From: Dehalococcoidia bacterium | GTDB lineage: Bacteria; Chloroflexota; Dehalococcoidia; Lucifugimonadales; Australimonadaceae | Assembly (NCBI GenBank): GCA_022820645.1 | Contig: JAJEFD010000002.1 | Coordinates: 124,001 to 188,000 of the forward strand | DNA length: 64,000 nt | Direction: 5' to 3' | Shown: piece by piece, positions 44,740 to 52,438 of the stretch | How positions within the stretch are numbered: the stretch's first letter is position 1 | How the letters are laid out: the number at the start of each line of letters is the position of its first letter | Notes under the pieces: model-generated | Database searches by the model: none | What the model was told of the DNA's origin: nothing | The model's input: only the letters and a program-made list of their open reading frames with translations | Program-made: the position numbers and the translations under genes

Positions 44740-45879
44740 ATGACGCAGCTCAGCCCCAAGCCGGAAGTCACGGCCGACCAGCCCCGGCTCACCAAGATCA
44801 GCGCCTACGAGGCCTTCGTCGAGAGCGAGGGCATCCCCAACATCACCGGGTTCGCCGTGGACGACCTCCGCACCGTCGAGGTCAAGCCCTGGGCCCGCCT
44901 CGACTGCCTCGGCGTGTACATCAACCTCGACGGCAACGGCGGCACCAACGACGCCTACGTCGCCGAGATCCCGCCCGGCGGCAAGATGGCCCCGGAGAAA
45001 CACCTCTTCGAGAAGAACGTCTACGTCCTGCAGGGCAGGGGCGCAACCCTCGTCGGCGACGACCCCAACAGCCGCACGTCGTTCGAGTGGAAGGAAGGCA
45101 GCATCTTCTCCATCCCGCTCAACGTCTGGCACCAGCACCTCAACGGCTCCGGCGCGGAGCCTGCGCGCTTCCTCGCCGTCACCACCGCGCCCATCACCAT
45201 GAACCTCTTCCACAACCCGGACTTCATCTTCAGCAACCCGTTCGTGTTCGAGGACCGCATCGGGGACTCCCGCCAGTTCCAGGGCGAGGGCTACATGTTT
45301 ACCGGCAACACCGGCCGCGTGAACGTCTGGGAGACCAACTTCATCCCGGACATCGAGACGTTCACCACCTTCTCCTGGAAGGAGCGCGGTGCGGGCGGCT
45401 CCAGCGTCATGTTCGAGTTCGCGGACAACACCCAGGCCGCTCACGTCTCCCAGTTCCCCGTCTGCACCTACAAGAATGCGCACCGCCACGGACCCGGCGC
45501 GCACGTCATCATCATCTCCGGCCACGGCTACAGCCTCCTCTGGCCCCGCAGCGGCGCCGTGCCCGACGACGTCATCCGCGTCGACTGGAAGCCCGGCGCG
45601 ATGGTCGTCCCGCCGAACGACTGGTTCCACCAGCACTTCAACGGCGGCACGACGCCCGCCCGCTACCTCGCGTTCCGATGGGGCTCCCAGAAGCACGGCT
45701 TCAGCCTCGGCGTCGCGATGGAGGGCGAGGCCGACGTCTCCGTGAAACTCGGCGGCGCGCAGATCGAGTACGAGGACGAGGAGCCCTGGATCCACGACAC
45801 CTTCGCCGAGACGCTTGCAAGGGTCGGCGGCGAGTCGAAGATGGCCGACTTCATCCCCCGCCTGCGCGGCGAAGCGTAG
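44740..45879 (+). CDS. Bicupin protein (paralog 3)
   Basis: 379 residues, more distant relative of the bicupins at 18929 and 25365. First barrel APEKHLFEKNVYVLQGRG and WHQHLNG; second barrel AHRHGPGAH and WFHQHFNGG, so the C-terminal site is complete (HxH and His). Likely a metal-dependent oxygenase or isomerase on an organic acid. A run of nine C (44715-44723) lies ahead of the ribosome site CAGGAGG. Followed by a phosphatase gene after two bases. Confidence 0.83.
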   Translation: MTQLSPKPEVTADQPRLTKISAYEAFVESEGIPNITGFAVDDLRTVEVKPWARLDCLGVYINLDGNGGTNDAYVAEIPPGGKMAPEKHLFEKNVYVLQGRGATLVGDDPNSRTSFEWKEGSIFSIPLNVWHQHLNGSGAEPARFLAVTTAPITMNLFHNPDFIFSNPFVFEDRIGDSRQFQGEGYMFTGNTGRVNVWETNFIPDIETFTTFSWKERGAGGSSVMFEFADNTQAAHVSQFPVCTYKNAHRHGPGAHVIIISGHGYSLLWPRSGAVPDDVIRVDWKPGAMVVPPNDWFHQHFNGGTTPARYLAFRWGSQKHGFSLGVAMEGEADVSVKLGGAQIEYEDEEPWIHDTFAETLARVGGESKMADFIPRLRGEA

Positions 45880-45881
45880 GG

Positions 45882-46400
45882 GTGGAGCGCCCCATCCAGA
45901 ACTGCTACTGGGTGGAGCCCGGCAAGCTGCTCGCCGGCGAGTACCCCAGGGAGCCGGACCACGCGCCCTCGCTCACGAAACTCCGCGCGCTGAGGGACGC
46001 GGGCGTCTCCGCGTTCATCGACCTTACCGAGAAGGTCGAGGCGCAGGCATGGGGCTGGGTGAAGCCGTACGACGATATGATCGACGGCGCGTCACACGAG
46101 CGGTTCCCCGTCGCTGACATGGGGGTGCCGGACTCGCCCGCGCTCATGACCGCCGCGCTCGACGCCATCGACCACCACATCACCGAGGGGCGCACCGTCT
46201 ACGTCCACTGCTTCGGCGGCGTCGGGCGCACCGGCGTCATCGTCGGTTGCTGGCTCGTGCGGCACGGACGCACCGGCGACGAAGCCCTCGAACGGCTGGC
46301 CGAGCTCTGGCGGGACTGCCCGAAGTCGTCGCGCCACCCCCGCTCGCCCCAGATGCCGGAGCAGGTGGACTACGTCCGCAATTGGCGCGAGAGCACCTAA
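45882..46400 (+). CDS. Tyrosine / dual-specificity protein phosphatase
   Basis: 172 residues from GTG at 45882. Active site VHCFGGVGRTG (Cys110, Arg116) is the CX5R signature; a general acid is expected in VADMGVPD. Close to cyclin-dependent-kinase-inhibitor 3-like and DSP phosphatases. Two bases after the bicupin stop, thus co-transcribed. It overlaps the convergent VOC gene by four bases. Substrate, protein or small molecule, is unknown. Confidence 0.87.
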   Translation: MERPIQNCYWVEPGKLLAGEYPREPDHAPSLTKLRALRDAGVSAFIDLTEKVEAQAWGWVKPYDDMIDGASHERFPVADMGVPDSPALMTAALDAIDHHITEGRTVYVHCFGGVGRTGVIVGCWLVRHGRTGDEALERLAELWRDCPKSSRHPRSPQMPEQVDYVRNWREST

Positions 46401-47266
46401 CCCAACGCCAAAAGATTCGGCTCAGCCGACGACGTGACCTCCCACCAGTTCGCGTCGAGGTCCGACATCAGGAACCACGCCTCGCCGCCGTCCTCGCAGA
46501 CGTCTCCGAGGTGCGACACGCCCGAGCCCGCGAGACGCCCCAAGGTGTCGTGCGCCGATAGCACGTCGGCACGGTTCGCGAGTCGCAGCGCGTACCGGTT
46601 CACCGGGCGCAGCAGCGTCCGCTGCCCAGCCGCTGCGGGCAGCACCACGATGTACCACGGGTCCTCGCCCGCGCCGATGTACGTCGAGATGTTCCCGCCC
46701 CCCACGATGTTGAGCCCCAGCACCTCCGTGTAGAAGCGGTTGCTCGTCTCCTTGTCGATGCACTGCATCGTCCCGTGGGAGAGCGCCTGCGGCACGTACC
46801 CGCGACCCGGGAACCGCTCCGGCATCAGCGGCTCGCTCCAGTGCGGCGCCGCGATCTGCCTGCCGTGCAGCGCCGCGCGCGGGTTGTAGTGCTCGATCTC
46901 TATCGTGTTGCCGCCCGGCTCGTCGATGTACACCGAGTACGCGAAGTGACTGCCGCGCGGCCCGTCGATCAGCGTCAGCCCATACTTCGCCTGATGCTCC
47001 TGCAGGTACGCAGCCGCCGCATCGATCTCGGTGTGCTCCGAGACCCTGAAGCCGTAGTGGTTCGCGTGTGGCTTCACCGGCGCGTCCGGCCCGCCCTCGT
47101 GCACCACGAGCGACCACGGCGTGTTCGGGTGCTTCACTACCGCCGCGCCGTTCTCTCGATGCACGACCTCCGACGCCAGCAGGTCGGTGAACACCGGCAG
47201 CGTCTCGTCCAGCAACCGGCACTCGTAGTGGCCGTGGCTCAGCGTTTCGGGTTGCAGCAGCGGCAT
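46397..47266 (-). CDS. Two-domain VOC protein similar to catechol 2,3-dioxygenase
   Basis: 289 residues with two VOC modules. First: LSHGHYECRLLDETLPVFTDLLASEVV, HANHYGFRV, PGGNTIEIEHY. Second: LSHGTMQCIDKETSNRFYTEVLGL, AWFLMSDLDANWWEVTS. Candidate ligands His (HANHYG), His (SHGT) and Glu (WWEV) resemble type I extradiol dioxygenases, though the second-module His is replaced by positions I cannot place. ATG at 47266 with a weak GGAGG upstream. Confidence 0.8.
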   Translation of the reverse strand: MPLLQPETLSHGHYECRLLDETLPVFTDLLASEVVHRENGAAVVKHPNTPWSLVVHEGGPDAPVKPHANHYGFRVSEHTEIDAAAAYLQEHQAKYGLTLIDGPRGSHFAYSVYIDEPGGNTIEIEHYNPRAALHGRQIAAPHWSEPLMPERFPGRGYVPQALSHGTMQCIDKETSNRFYTEVLGLNIVGGGNISTYIGAGEDPWYIVVLPAAAGQRTLLRPVNRYALRLANRADVLSAHDTLGRLAGSGVSHLGDVCEDGGEAWFLMSDLDANWWEVTSSAEPNLLALG

Positions 47267-47338
47267 CGCACACACCTCCGGGACAACTGTGCGCATGGTA
47301 CTACGTCGACAAGGCGCGCCGTGTATCCTGTTCCTCCC

Positions 47339-48139
47339 ATGAGCGAACTCACCGAACGCACGCAGCTCGCCGTCCGCATCGTGCGGGAGATTGGCGCGCA
47401 CGCCCTCACGTACTACCAGCAGCAGGACATCGGCCTCGACTTCAAGCCGGACCGTTCGCCCGTCACCCGCGCCGACAAGGAGGGCGAGGAGCTCGCGCGG
47501 CTCGTCCTCGACGCCGAATGCTCCGCCGACGCCATCCTCGGCGAAGAGTACGGCGCGAAGGACGGAACGTCCGGCTACCGCTGGTACCTCGACCCCATCG
47601 ATGGCACGCAGTCGTTCGTGCGCGGCGTCCCGCTCTTCGGTTGCATGGCCGCGCTTGAGCACGACGGCGAGCCCGTCGCGGGCGCCATCTGCTTCCCCGC
47701 GCTCGGCGAGATCGTCTACGCCGCGACGGGACAGGGCGCATGGTGGGCCAACGCTATCGGCGTACCGTCCGACCCGCTCGACCTCCGCCCCGCGCGCGTC
47801 TCCTCCGTCGCGGACCTCGGTGACGCCCTGTTCGCCTCAACCGGCTTCCACAACTTCGAACAAATCGGCAAGGCGGAGGGACTCGCGAGGCTCTTCGACG
47901 CGGTGCGCGAGACCCGGGGCTGGTCCGACTGCTACGGCCACTACCTCGTCGCGACGGGCAGGGTGGACGTGATGATCGACCCGCTGATGAACGTCTGGGA
48001 CACCGCACCACTTCTCCCTATCGTCGAGGAGGCAGGCGGACGCTTCACCGGCCTCAGCGGCACACACTCCATCCACGAACCCAACGCCCTCTCCACCAAC
48101 GGCCTCCTCCACGACGCCGTCCTCGCCCTGCTGGGTTAA
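47339..48139 (+). CDS. Inositol monophosphatase-family protein (histidinol-phosphatase-like)
   Basis: 266 residues. Metal motifs GEEYG and LDPIDGTQSFVRG, and the C-terminal VWDTAPLLPIVEEAGG are all present. The order and length fit HisN-type histidinol-phosphate phosphatases as well as inositol monophosphatases; without other his genes I leave it unspecific. TATCCT at 47324-47329 lies only 9 bases before the ATG, again a short-leader arrangement. Its stop overlaps the convergent membrane protein gene. Confidence 0.88.
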   Translation: MSELTERTQLAVRIVREIGAHALTYYQQQDIGLDFKPDRSPVTRADKEGEELARLVLDAECSADAILGEEYGAKDGTSGYRWYLDPIDGTQSFVRGVPLFGCMAALEHDGEPVAGAICFPALGEIVYAATGQGAWWANAIGVPSDPLDLRPARVSSVADLGDALFASTGFHNFEQIGKAEGLARLFDAVRETRGWSDCYGHYLVATGRVDVMIDPLMNVWDTAPLLPIVEEAGGRFTGLSGTHSIHEPNALSTNGLLHDAVLALLG

Positions 48140-48675
48140 GACCGCGTCACCCACCTCCATATGTCCACCACCACGTCGACCGCCCGGTAGTTGTCGAGCC
48201 ACTGCGCGCCGTGCAGCGCGTACTCCTGGAACTCCTTGAGCAGCGCCACCGGCACGAGCCACAACAGCGACCGCTTCATCGTGAACTCGTAGTCCGGTGC
48301 GAATCGGTACACGCCCGCCACGAACACGAACCAGAACTCGAACACGTTGGGGAACGCCAGCAGCACCTCGCGGCTCCCCAGCGCCTCGAACGCCAGCACG
48401 CCCACCATCCGGTACACGAACAGCGCCACCGCGATCGTCCGCACCGGCCCCTGCCACCGCCACGCCACCCAGAGGAACGTCACCATGTACGCGAGGTCCA
48501 GCCACTTGTCGAGCGCCTGGTAGTTCTGGACCCCGCCCAGGTTGAGCAGGTTCATCATGAACAGATCGGAGAAGTCGATGAGGATCGCCAGCAGCGATCC
48601 CGCGAACGCCCAGCGCAGCACCAGCAGCGCCCCGGACACCCGCACCGCCGCGATGATCAACTCCTCCGTCGTCAT
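48136..48675 (-). CDS. Hypothetical multi-pass membrane protein
   Basis: 179 residues: about five hydrophobic segments (5-22, 25-42, 62-76, 80-98, 110-125) and a conserved-looking acidic/Tyr C-terminus (FQEYALHGAQWLDNYRAVDVVVDIWRW). Starts MTTEELIIAAVRVSG after GGCGCATG. Not recognised. Stop overlaps the inositol-monophosphatase-like gene by four bases. Confidence 0.65.
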   Translation of the reverse strand: MTTEELIIAAVRVSGALLVLRWAFAGSLLAILIDFSDLFMMNLLNLGGVQNYQALDKWLDLAYMVTFLWVAWRWQGPVRTIAVALFVYRMVGVLAFEALGSREVLLAFPNVFEFWFVFVAGVYRFAPDYEFTMKRSLLWLVPVALLKEFQEYALHGAQWLDNYRAVDVVVDIWRWVTRS

Positions 48676-48701
48676 GCGCCAAAGGATACGCGAACTGCCT
48701 G

Positions 48702-48929
48702 ATCCCCTCTCCCTTGAGGGGAGAGGTCGCCGCGCAGCGGCGGGTGAGGGTGAACTGAAGGCGGAGAGGCAGTGTCCGGTGTAGGGGCGTCCCTCGTGGG
48801 CGCCCACAGGCGGATGGCTTTGCCATCAGTCGTTCCTGCGGAGGCAGGAACCTCGCAGCCTCGCGTGGACGGGCGGAGCACGGCCTGTCATTTCGAGCGG
48901 AGCGCAGCGGAGTCGAGAAATATCTCGGG
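48702..48929 (+). repeat. Mosaic of four dispersed repeats
   Basis: The 283-base gap 48676-48958 contains no gene but, in order: family A palindrome (48702-48753, CCCCTCTCCC...GGGGAGAGG and GGGTGAGGGTGAA), family C (48780-48806, GTAGGGGCGTCCCTCGTGGG then CGCCC), family D variant (48829-48858, CGTTCCTGCGGAGGCAGGAA), and family B (48887-48929, TCATTTCGAGCGGAGCGCAG then CGGAGTCGAGAAATATCTCG). Families A, B and C recur at 56245-56403 in a different order. Confidence 0.8.
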
Positions 48930-48958
48930 CCGCTTGAGGGCTCGCCCAGGCCCGCACC

Positions 48959-49420
48959 CTACGCCGCGTACCGCCGAGCGAACGAGAGCGCCCGGTCCGG
49001 CGACACGCCGTCGGCAACAGCGTGCCCGTAGATCGACGCGAACCCTATCGACTCGTGGGCGGTGATCGCCTCCGCGCACGCCTGCGCATAGGTACGGGAC
49101 CACCCCTCGGATGCGCCGATGAGGGAACAGGCGATGCTGTATGCGGCCGCGTAGACAATGGAGTACGCCCTCGAGAAGCCCCATCCTATGCTGTCGGCGT
49201 AGGCTGCGCTGAAAACGTACGCACTCTCCTGGCCGATGCCCTCGTCGAGGGCGTACGCGTATGCCGCGCTGAGATCGTGTACGTTGCTCTGGTCGACGGG
49301 CTCTCCTGGAACCGGGAGCCCTCCATCTCTCGGCGCGCCGGCACAGGGCCCTCCCTGGCTCTTGCGCGGCCTCCGCCCCTTCTCCGCCGCTCCTATCAGG
49401 TCCAACAGCCGCTTCAGCAT
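48959..49420 (-). CDS. Ala/Tyr/Ser-rich helical repeat protein, unknown
   Basis: 153 residues. After a basic N-terminus (MLKRLLDLIGAAEKGRRPRK) and a Gly/Pro linker, residues about 50-150 are five imperfect 20-22-residue units such as AAYAYALDEGIGQESAYVF, AYADSIGWGFSRAYSIVYA and CAEAITAHESIGFASIYGHA, pattern A-Y-A-x(7-9)-G-x(2-6)-Y. This implies stacked helices. No signal peptide or known domain seen. I do not know a family with this repeat. Confidence 0.6.
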   Translation of the reverse strand: MLKRLLDLIGAAEKGRRPRKSQGGPCAGAPRDGGLPVPGEPVDQSNVHDLSAAYAYALDEGIGQESAYVFSAAYADSIGWGFSRAYSIVYAAAYSIACSLIGASEGWSRTYAQACAEAITAHESIGFASIYGHAVADGVSPDRALSFARRYAA

Positions 49421-49775
49421 CGCCGTTCCACCTCCTCACATCCCGTCTCATTTAATGGTACCACTGCCATCTGCCCCTTTCCCCATAGCTCCAGCCCCGC
49501 GTACTCTGCCTGCACGGCCTTCGCGCCCTCCAGCGGAGGGGCCACACCGCAAGCGAAACGCAAGGCGACCAGAAATGGGCGGGATTGCACAGGTAATAAG
49601 CGGAAATGAACAGCAAATGAGCGGTTTTGAGCAACCCAACCGCTCACCCCATAGCCCGATTTCAGAGGTAGATCCAGGGCGGATGAGCGGAAATGAGCAG
49701 TATTTCCCCCGGAACTTCACGCGCTTGCCCCCCATGCGGCGCACGGGATAGCCTTGCGCTCAGGAGAACGGTCGC
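49421..49775 (+). other. 355-base gene-free region with a repeated motif
   Basis: Between the repeat protein and the diiron gene I see no convincing gene; overlapping minus-strand frames of 77-98 codons have low-complexity, unlikely products. The stretch 49596-49700 holds ATAAGCGGAAATGAACAG, ATGAGCGGTTTTGAGCAA and ATGAGCGGAAATGAGCAG, plus an inverted CCGCTCA at 49640. Such spaced copies could be regulatory. An AGGAG site for the diiron gene lies near its end. Confidence 0.55.
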
Positions 49776-50549
49776 ATGGAAGACGCACGCAAACGTGAAC
49801 TTGCCGGAGAGATGAACGAGCTCGCCCAGCGCTTCTGGGCGGGCGAGGCCGAGATATGTCGACAGTTCTGGGGCGTGCCCCGCACCACCGAAGAGCAGGC
49901 ACACTGGCTCCGCCTCCAGGTCTACAAGGAGATGTTCGGCTCCGGCCTCTCCGGCCACCCCGACGGCATCATCCGAGGCTTCATCGAGAAGCTCTCCGAG
50001 TCGCTGCCGCACGCGCAGACGAAGGAGCAGCGCGACGAGTTCGAACGCGACATCCGCGTCCTCGGCGAGGAGTTCAACCACTACCGCCTCTTCGCCGACA
50101 TCCTCGAGGACGCTACCGGCGAGCCCGTCCGTCTTGAGAAACTGCGCGGCTGGCAGCTGCCGGAGGACGCCAAACTCCAGCGGGTGCGCCAGTCCGCCCG
50201 CGAGAACCGGGGACGCATCGGCGAGGCCGCCATCGGCTTCACTGAGGGCGGCGGCGCCTCGTTCTTCTACGAGGGCCGCAGGATAGGCGGCGACCCGCTC
50301 TCCGACGCCATCGCCGCCGCATGCGCCGTCGTCTTCGGCGACGAGACCGAGCACGGCGAGCACGGCGCGTCCGAGTTCGCCCACAACCTGCACACCGAGG
50401 AGGAGTGGGCCGAGGCGCGCGACATCGTCATCGCCATCTGCCAGCAGCGCCTCCGGATGCGCTACGAGATGTTCGGCCTCCCCGTCGACGAGGCCCGCAT
50501 CACCGAGATAACCGAGGGGAAGATCGCCCCGCTCAACGTCTACGCCTGA
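49776..50549 (+). CDS. Ferritin-like diiron protein, paralog 1
   Basis: 257 residues, predicted helical. It has the full four-helix diiron signature: Glu24/26 (FWAGEAEI), Glu99-x-x-His102 (EEFNHYRLF), Glu157 (GFTEGGGA) and Glu190-x-x-His193 (DETEH). No signal peptide. Such sites bind two irons for oxygenase, oxidase or metal-storage chemistry; which one is not readable here. A second copy follows 17 bases later, then SDR and Cys4 genes, all close together. Confidence 0.72.
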   Translation: MEDARKRELAGEMNELAQRFWAGEAEICRQFWGVPRTTEEQAHWLRLQVYKEMFGSGLSGHPDGIIRGFIEKLSESLPHAQTKEQRDEFERDIRVLGEEFNHYRLFADILEDATGEPVRLEKLRGWQLPEDAKLQRVRQSARENRGRIGEAAIGFTEGGGASFFYEGRRIGGDPLSDAIAAACAVVFGDETEHGEHGASEFAHNLHTEEEWAEARDIVIAICQQRLRMRYEMFGLPVDEARITEITEGKIAPLNVYA

Positions 50550-50566
50550 CCCGACAGGAGGGCACG

Positions 50567-51340
50567 ATGACCACCACAACCGCAGCAGACATGAAGGCTG
50601 AGATACGCGCGCTCGGGCAGTGCTTCTGGGCTGGCGAGGCCGAGATCGCCCGCAACTTCCTCACCGCGCCGCACGAGCCCGCCGACCACGTCCACTGGCT
50701 GCGCCACCAGTGCTACCGCGAACTGCGCGGCCCCGGCCTCCTCAAGCGCGCCCATAGCCGCGTCCAGTGGATCATCGAGAACGTCCGCGACACGCTGCCC
50801 GCCGCCGAGTCCAGAGAAGGCAGGGAGGAGTTCGAGTACCAGTTAGAGTCGCTCCGCCAGGAGTTCACCCACTTCCGCCTCTTCGCCGACATCCTGGAGG
50901 ACATCACCGGGGAGCCCGTCCGCATGAGCACGCTCGAAGGGCTGCGCCTCCCCGGCGACGACCGCATCGAGGCGATGCGCAGCCGCCTCATCGCCGAGGA
51001 CGCGCGCATCGCGCACATCGCCTACAGCTTCGCCGAGGGCGGCGGCGCGGGTATCTTCCACGCGGGCGCGGCGCTCGAGACCGACGACCCGCTCCTGCTC
51101 CGTATCCAGCGCGCCTCCCGCGTCATCTACGACGATGAGGTCGGCCACGGCGAGCACGGCGTCGAAGCCGCCGAGAGCGCCCTCGAGACCGAGGAGGAAC
51201 TGCTCACGCTGCGCCGGATGCTGCTGGAGATCTGCCCGGAACGGCTCCGCATGCGCTCCGAGATGTACGGACTGGAGCCGGACGAGGCCCGCATCGCAGA
51301 GATCGCGAACGGGCAGATCGACCCGCTGCCGGCCATCTGA
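50567..51340 (+). CDS. Ferritin-like diiron protein, paralog 2
   Basis: 257 residues, same length and architecture as the preceding protein (same FWAGEAEIxRxF, EFxHxRLFADILED, EGGGA, GEHG). Ligands: Glu24/26, Glu99-x-x-His102, Glu157, Glu191-x-x-His194. Preceded by GGAGGGC and 17 bases after the paralog's stop. Two adjacent copies suggest a heterodimer or two-step enzyme. The stop overlaps the next ATG as TGATG. A search of both sequences against structural profiles would test the fold. Confidence 0.72.
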   Translation: MTTTTAADMKAEIRALGQCFWAGEAEIARNFLTAPHEPADHVHWLRHQCYRELRGPGLLKRAHSRVQWIIENVRDTLPAAESREGREEFEYQLESLRQEFTHFRLFADILEDITGEPVRMSTLEGLRLPGDDRIEAMRSRLIAEDARIAHIAYSFAEGGGAGIFHAGAALETDDPLLLRIQRASRVIYDDEVGHGEHGVEAAESALETEEELLTLRRMLLEICPERLRMRSEMYGLEPDEARIAEIANGQIDPLPAI

Positions 51341-52092
51341 TGGGACGCTTCGACGGCAGGACCGCGATCGTCACCGGCTTCGGCTCAGGCATCGGACAGG
51401 CCGCCGCCATCCTCTTCGCCGCCGAGGGTGCGAACGTCGTCGGCCTCTCGCGCAACGCGGAGGCGGGCGAGGCGACCGTCGCGGCGATACGCGGGCAGGG
51501 CGGCGAGGCGGTGTTCGTCAGCACGGATGTCCGCTCCGCCAACGAGGTCGAGGCTGCGTTCGAGGAGGCCGTGCGCCGCTACGGCGGCGTGGATATCGCC
51601 GTGAACTCGGCGGGCATCCGCGCCACCGGCCCCGTCACCGAAACGCCGCCCGAACGCTGGGCCGACGTCCTCGACACCAACCTCACCGGCACCTTCCTCG
51701 TCGCCCGCGCAGCCGCCCTCCGCATGAAGGAGCAGGGCAGAGGCGGCGCGATAATCAACGTCTCCGCCATCTCCGGTTTTCGCGGCCCGTCCTCCCGCGT
51801 AGCCTATGGAGCGTCCAAGGCGGGCGTCCACAACCTCACCGAGGCGATGGCGCTCGACCACGCGGCAGACGGCATCCGCGTCAACTGCGTCGCGCCCGGC
51901 CCGACGCTTACGCCGATGGTCGGCCCGGTCACCGACGAAGCGCTCGCCGCATACGCCAAGCGCGTCCCGCTCGGCAAGGCCGGCGACCCGGAGGACATCG
52001 CCGAGGCCATCGCCTTCCTCGCCTCCGACGCCGCCAAACACATAACCGGCGCCATCCTCCCCGTCACCGGCGGCGCCCACTTGAACGTCTGA
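51340..52092 (+). CDS. SDR-family oxidoreductase
   Basis: 250 residues: TGFGSGIG cofactor motif, NSAG, Ser in NVSAISG, YGASK with catalytic Tyr/Lys, and the C-terminal DPEDIAEAIAFLASDAAKHITGAILPVTGG. An alcohol/ketone reductase or dehydrogenase, NAD(P)-dependent. ATG is shared with the last base of the diiron gene stop, so expression is coupled and a common pathway is likely. Confidence 0.9.
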   Translation: MGRFDGRTAIVTGFGSGIGQAAAILFAAEGANVVGLSRNAEAGEATVAAIRGQGGEAVFVSTDVRSANEVEAAFEEAVRRYGGVDIAVNSAGIRATGPVTETPPERWADVLDTNLTGTFLVARAAALRMKEQGRGGAIINVSAISGFRGPSSRVAYGASKAGVHNLTEAMALDHAADGIRVNCVAPGPTLTPMVGPVTDEALAAYAKRVPLGKAGDPEDIAEAIAFLASDAAKHITGAILPVTGGAHLNV

Positions 52093-52121
52093 GAACACAA
52101 CACCAAGGAGACCACGACCCC

Positions 52122-52334
52122 ATGGACGAAGACCGCACCTGCGCCACCTGCATCTACATGGACGAACGCATGGACCCCGCCTTCAGCGAATACGCGGGGC
52201 TCTGCCGCTCCAACCCTCCTCACGTCAACGAGGCCGGCATCGCGATATGGCCCTGGGTGCGCGCGTCCGACTGGTGCGGCGACTGGGACGACGGCGAAGA
52301 AGACGATGAGGACGAGGAGATCGACATCGGCTGA
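52122..52334 (+). CDS. Small Cys4 protein with acidic tail
   Basis: 70 residues. Cys7, Cys10, Cys28 and Cys52 (CATC...GLC...WCGDW) could bind zinc or an iron-sulfur centre; the last 15 residues are almost all Asp/Glu. AAGGAGA lies upstream. Last gene of the diiron/SDR unit, 29 bases after the SDR. Family not recognised; small size and four Cys suggest a metal-binding or electron-transfer accessory protein. Confidence 0.65.
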   Translation: MDEDRTCATCIYMDERMDPAFSEYAGLCRSNPPHVNEAGIAIWPWVRASDWCGDWDDGEEDDEDEEIDIG

Positions 52335-52345
52335 ACCCATCATGG

Positions 52346-52412
52346 TGTAGGGGCATCCCTTGTGGGTGCCCTGTTCGACGGCAACAGAAGGGGCGCCCCG
52401 AAGGACGCCCCT
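52346..52412 (+). repeat. Dispersed repeat (family C) with a GC hairpin
   Basis: TGTAGGGGCATCCCTTGTGG then GTGCCCT, followed by AGGGGCG...CGCCCCT (52389-52412, 7-bp stem, 10-base loop). Located between convergent genes, so the hairpin may also serve as a terminator, although no T-run follows. Confidence 0.7.
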
Positions 52413-52438
52413 GAAGAGTCCGATATGCCTGCCCCTTG

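Noticed and set aside
49414-49744. Minus-strand open frames before the diiron gene (77 and 98 codons)
   Set aside because: They overlap each other and the repeat protein gene, have no family similarity and arise from repeated DNA.
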